From assembly GCA_964247705.1 (NCBI GenBank), contig CAXTVQ010000008.1, positions 30,127 to 94,126 of the forward strand: 64,000 bases of DNA. Reading direction: 5' to 3'. The notes beneath the pieces are model-generated. The model worked only from the letters and a program-made list of their open reading frames with translations. It did no database searches and was not told the origin of the DNA. This DNA comes from LMUY01 sp964247705 (GTDB lineage: Bacteria; Pseudomonadota; Alphaproteobacteria; Acetobacterales; Acetobacteraceae). How positions within the stretch are numbered: position 1 is the stretch's first letter; each line of letters opens with the position of its first letter. The position numbers and the translations under genes were made by a program. Below, in pieces: positions 61,135 through 64,000 of the stretch.

Positions 61135-62910
61135 ATGACTCACCACACCGCCATGCACCGCCCCGGCGCGGAGATTCTCCTCCAGGCTCTGAAGGATCAG
61201 GGCGTCGAAGTGGTTTTCGGCTATCCGGGCGGCGCCGTGCTGCCGATCTACGATGCGCTGTACAAGCAGAACGCGATCCGGCACGTCATGGTGCGCCACG
61301 AGCAGGCTGCGGTGCATGCGGCCGAGGGGTATGCGCGCGCGACCGGCAAGGTCGGTGTCGTGCTCGTCACCAGCGGCCCGGGTGCGACGAACGCCGTCAC
61401 CGGGTTGGTGGACGCGCTGATGGACAGCATCCCGCTGGTTTGCCTCACGGGCCAGGTGCCCACGCATCTGATCGGCAACGACGCGTTCCAGGAGGCCGAC
61501 ACGACGGGGATCACCCGGCAGGCCACCAAGCACAACTACCTGGTCAAGCGCAGTGAGGACCTGGCGCGGATCGTCCACGAGGCATTCGCGATCGCGTCTA
61601 CCGGCCGGCCCGGCCCCGTGGTGATCGACCTGCCGAAGGATATCCAGATCGCGCCGGCGCTCTATTCGGCGGCCTCTACCGAGCCGCACCGGTCCTACCG
61701 CCCGCGCCGCGAGCCGAACCTGGCGCAGATCCAGGCCGCGGTGGCCCTGCTGAAGGGTGCGCGGCGTCCGATCATCTACAGCGGCGGCGGCGTGATCAAC
61801 GCGAATGCCTCAGACGCACTGCGCGAGTTGGTCCGCCTCACCGGCGCTCCGTGCACGTCGACGCTGATGGGCCTGGGCGCATACCCGGCGTCGGACCCGC
61901 TGTTCCTCGGCATGTTGGGGATGCACGGCACCTACGAAGCCAATCTGGCCATGCATGGCTGCGACGTGATGCTGAACGTGGGCGCCCGCTTCGATGACCG
62001 GGTGACCGGGCGCATCAATGCGTTCGCACCGCACGCGCAGAAGATCCACGTCGATATCGATCCGTCTTCCATCGATAAGAACGTGGCCGTGGATGTGCGG
62101 GTCGAGGGGGATGCCGGGCTGGCGCTGAATGCGATGATCGACGCCTGGCAGGCAGATCCGCAGGAGCAGGACCGCCAGGCGCTGGCCACGTGGTGGCGCC
62201 AGATCGATGCGTGGCGCGGCCAGGACTGCATGGGCTACCAGCAGGACATGGCGCCCGACGCGATCATCAAGCCGCAGCACGCCATCCGCCGGCTGCACGC
62301 CGCCTGCTCCGGGCGGGACACGTTCATCACGACGGAAGTCGGTCAGCACCAGATGTGGGCGGCCCAGCATTTCGGGTTCGAGAAGCCGAACCGCTGGATG
62401 ACCTCGGGCGGTCTCGGCACCATGGGCTACGGCCTGCCGGCCGCGATGGGCGTGCAGATCGCGTATCCGGACGCGCTGTGCATCGACATTGCGGGCGAGG
62501 CTTCGATCCTGATGAACATCCAGGAAATGGCGACACTCGCGCAGTACCGCTTGCCGGTGAAGGTGTTCATCCTGAACAACCACTATCTCGGCATGGTGCG
62601 CCAGTGGCAGGAACTGCTGCACGGCAGCCGCTACAGCGAGAGCTACAGCGACGCGCTGCCCGATTTCGTGAAGCTTGCGGAGGCGTTCCATGCCACGGGC
62701 CTGCGCGCCACCAATCTCGGCGAGTTGGATGGCGTGATCGAGCGCATGTTGGCAACGCCGGGTCCGGTGATCGCCGACATCTGCGTGGACGAGAAGGAGA
62801 ACGTGTTCCCGATGATCCCGTCGGGCGCCGCGCATAACGAGATGATCCTCGGCCCGGGCGGCGAGGCGCGCGCCGCCGGGTTGACGGAAGAAGGGCTGAT
62901 GCTGGTCTGA
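61135..62910 (+). CDS. ilvB: Acetolactate synthase, large (catalytic) subunit
   Basis: First common enzyme of branched-chain amino acid synthesis. 591 residues: FGYPGGAVLPIYDALYKQNA, VRHEQAAVHAAEGYARATGK with the catalytic Glu, TSGPGATNAVTGLVDALMD, and YGLPAAMGVQIAYPD. The ThDP-binding GDG of many homologues reads GEASILMN here (CIDIAGEASILMNIQE). Operon ilvB-ilvN-ilvC. Confidence 0.96.
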   Translation: MTHHTAMHRPGAEILLQALKDQGVEVVFGYPGGAVLPIYDALYKQNAIRHVMVRHEQAAVHAAEGYARATGKVGVVLVTSGPGATNAVTGLVDALMDSIPLVCLTGQVPTHLIGNDAFQEADTTGITRQATKHNYLVKRSEDLARIVHEAFAIASTGRPGPVVIDLPKDIQIAPALYSAASTEPHRSYRPRREPNLAQIQAAVALLKGARRPIIYSGGGVINANASDALRELVRLTGAPCTSTLMGLGAYPASDPLFLGMLGMHGTYEANLAMHGCDVMLNVGARFDDRVTGRINAFAPHAQKIHVDIDPSSIDKNVAVDVRVEGDAGLALNAMIDAWQADPQEQDRQALATWWRQIDAWRGQDCMGYQQDMAPDAIIKPQHAIRRLHAACSGRDTFITTEVGQHQMWAAQHFGFEKPNRWMTSGGLGTMGYGLPAAMGVQIAYPDALCIDIAGEASILMNIQEMATLAQYRLPVKVFILNNHYLGMVRQWQELLHGSRYSESYSDALPDFVKLAEAFHATGLRATNLGELDGVIERMLATPGPVIADICVDEKENVFPMIPSGAAHNEMILGPGGEARAAGLTEEGLMLV

Positions 62911-63416
62911 TGGATGCGTTGCTCCAATCCGCCACGATCTCGGTGCTGGTCGAGAACGAATCCGGCGTGCTGGCCCGTGTTATCGGTCTGTTCAGCGGGC
63001 GCGGCTACAACATCGACAGCTTGACCGTTGCCCCCGTCGACGACGACCGGGCGCGTAGCCGCATCAATATCGTCACCAGCGGCACCGAAATGGTGATCGC
63101 GCAGATCAAGGCGCAGCTCGACCGGCTGGTGCCGGTGTACAAGGTGGCGGACCTCACCAAGCAGGGGCCGCACATCGCGCGCGAACTGGCGCTCATCAAG
63201 GTGGTGGCCACCGGCGCCGACCGGAGCGACAGCCTGCGGATCGCCGAGGCGTTGCGCGCCCGCGTGGTGGATGCGAGCCCCGACAGCTTCGTGTTCGAGA
63301 TGACCGGGAGCACCGACAAGATCGATGCCTTCGTGGCCCTGATGCGGCCGCTGGGCCTGGCCGAGGTATCCCGCACCGGCGTGGCCGCCATCAGCCGGGG
63401 CAAGACAACGCTATAG
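62910..63416 (+). CDS. ilvN: Acetolactate synthase, small (regulatory) subunit
   Basis: 168 residues, ACT domain start SATISVLVENESGVLARVIG then LFSGRGYNIDSLTVAPV, followed by the C-terminal regulatory domain (ELALIKVVATGADRSD). Mediates valine feedback inhibition. The ATG shares its A with the ilvB stop (TGATG). Confidence 0.96.
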   Translation: MDALLQSATISVLVENESGVLARVIGLFSGRGYNIDSLTVAPVDDDRARSRINIVTSGTEMVIAQIKAQLDRLVPVYKVADLTKQGPHIARELALIKVVATGADRSDSLRIAEALRARVVDASPDSFVFEMTGSTDKIDAFVALMRPLGLAEVSRTGVAAISRGKTTL

Positions 63417-63461
63417 CCGTCCCGCCCGGGACAGAGTTCCATCTACCGGAGTGTGCCCACC

Positions 63462-64000
63462 ATGCGCGTTTACTACGACCGCGACGCCGACGTCAGCCTG
63501 ATCAAGGCCAAGACCGTCGCGATCATCGGCTTTGGCAGCCAGGGCCATGCCCACGCGCAGAACCTGCACGATAGCGGGGTCACCAACGTGATCGTGGGGC
63601 TGCGCGCCGGGTCGGTGGGCGTGAAGAAGGCCGAAGCGGTGGGCCTCTCGGTCATGGACCCGGCGGATGCGGCGCGCCAGGCGGACGTCGTGATGGTGCT
63701 GACGCCGGATGAGATTCAAGGCGATCTGTATCGCGAGAAGCTCGGGCCGAACATGAAGCCGGGCGCGGCACTGGCGTTCGCGCACGGGCTGAACGTGCAT
63801 TTCAACCTGCTGGACCCGCGCCCCGACATCGACGTGTTCATGATCGCGCCGAAGGGTCCCGGCCATACCGTCCGCAGCGAATATCAGCGCGGCGGCGGCG
63901 TGCCCTGCCTGGTAGCCGTGTCGCAGGACCCGTCCGGCAACGCGTTGGAGATCGCGCTGTCCTATGCGAGCGCCATCGGCGGCGGGCGGGCCGGCATCAT
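63462..64000 (+). CDS. ilvC: Ketol-acid reductoisomerase (5' part; 3' end outside window)
   Basis: 180 residues visible: MRVYYDRDADVSLIKAKTVA, the NADPH site IIGFGSQGHAHAQNLHDSGV, and MIAPKGPGHTVRSEYQRGGG. Third gene of the ilv operon; the frame is open at the window edge. Confidence 0.97.
   Translation, partial: MRVYYDRDADVSLIKAKTVAIIGFGSQGHAHAQNLHDSGVTNVIVGLRAGSVGVKKAEAVGLSVMDPADAARQADVVMVLTPDEIQGDLYREKLGPNMKPGAALAFAHGLNVHFNLLDPRPDIDVFMIAPKGPGHTVRSEYQRGGGVPCLVAVSQDPSGNALEIALSYASAIGGGRAGI

Noticed and set aside
1..64000. tRNA, rRNA, insertion sequence, prophage or defence genes
   Set aside because: None recognised by eye on either strand; no transposase, integrase, restriction or Cas-like protein among the real reading frames.

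Overview
The window looks like a contiguous piece of the chromosome of a GC-rich alphaproteobacterium, most likely an Acetobacteraceae or close Rhodospirillales relative. This is inferred from the very high GC third positions, the petABC-mtnP and scpAB-tatBC-serS gene orders, the hopanoid/LPS-era housekeeping set and the style of the proteins; no rRNA gene is present to settle it. It is mostly core metabolism and housekeeping. I see no tRNA, rRNA, CRISPR array, prophage, transposase or obvious defence island. The sequence is a draft scaffold: five runs of exactly 100 N (9108, 13096, 27901, 52184, 54314) each break one gene, and at least two of them sit between identical flanks and are probably contig overlaps that were never merged.

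Layout. 1-7.9 kb: putA (3' end outside the window), a DUF1223 protein, an HU-type nucleoid protein with a lysine/alanine tail, denD, glf and a lipoprotein esterase. 8.1-9.8 kb: two YsnF/AvaK-type stress proteins, one with a Met-Ser-Thr-Gly repeat, closed by strong hairpins. 9.9-16.7 kb, all minus strand: isovaleryl-CoA dehydrogenase, hisA coupled to a BAHT-type protein O-heptosyltransferase, a PcaD-PcaC fusion, pobA and a lipid kinase. 16.9-18.8 kb: an LpxH-like phosphatase overlapping a GT4 glycosyltransferase. 18.8-23.3 kb: the cytochrome bc1 operon petABC with mtnP appended, divergent from hemF. 23.3-34.2 kb: a ComEA-like HhH protein, a GNAT protein, two overlapping tiny membrane proteins, an MFS permease, an EmrA-EmrB-EmrB efflux cluster with a perfect operator-like palindrome, an MsbA-like ABC exporter, the CCA-adding enzyme and a secreted protein of unknown function.

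34-44 kb: a small two-helix membrane protein, a Nudix CoA pyrophosphatase and a DUF1285 protein on the minus strand, then a MoxR / DUF58 / DUF4159 / large VWA-like membrane protein operon, an ankyrin-repeat protein, a LuxR-type regulator and a class II aldolase. 44-51 kb: hppD divergent from an Lrp/AsnC regulator with a clear inverted repeat between them, then the prkA (yeaG) - DUF444 (yeaH) - spoVR stress module behind a 319-base leader carrying a possible EcfG-type promoter. 51-57 kb: nagZ, an M50 protease, scpA, scpB, tatB, tatC and serS, with no tatA where it is usually found. 57-64 kb: a TetR regulator and a DUF2852 gene each with a GTGA/TCAC palindrome, a glycine-zipper lipoprotein, serB, and the miaA-ilvB-ilvN-ilvC run that continues out of the window.

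The most interesting leads are the heptosyltransferase translationally coupled to hisA, the operator-like palindromes at emrA, hppD/lrp and tetR/DUF2852, the missing tatA, the overlapping pair of 45-47 residue membrane proteins and the repeat-containing genes broken by false gaps. I did not find a convincing wholly new multi-gene system.
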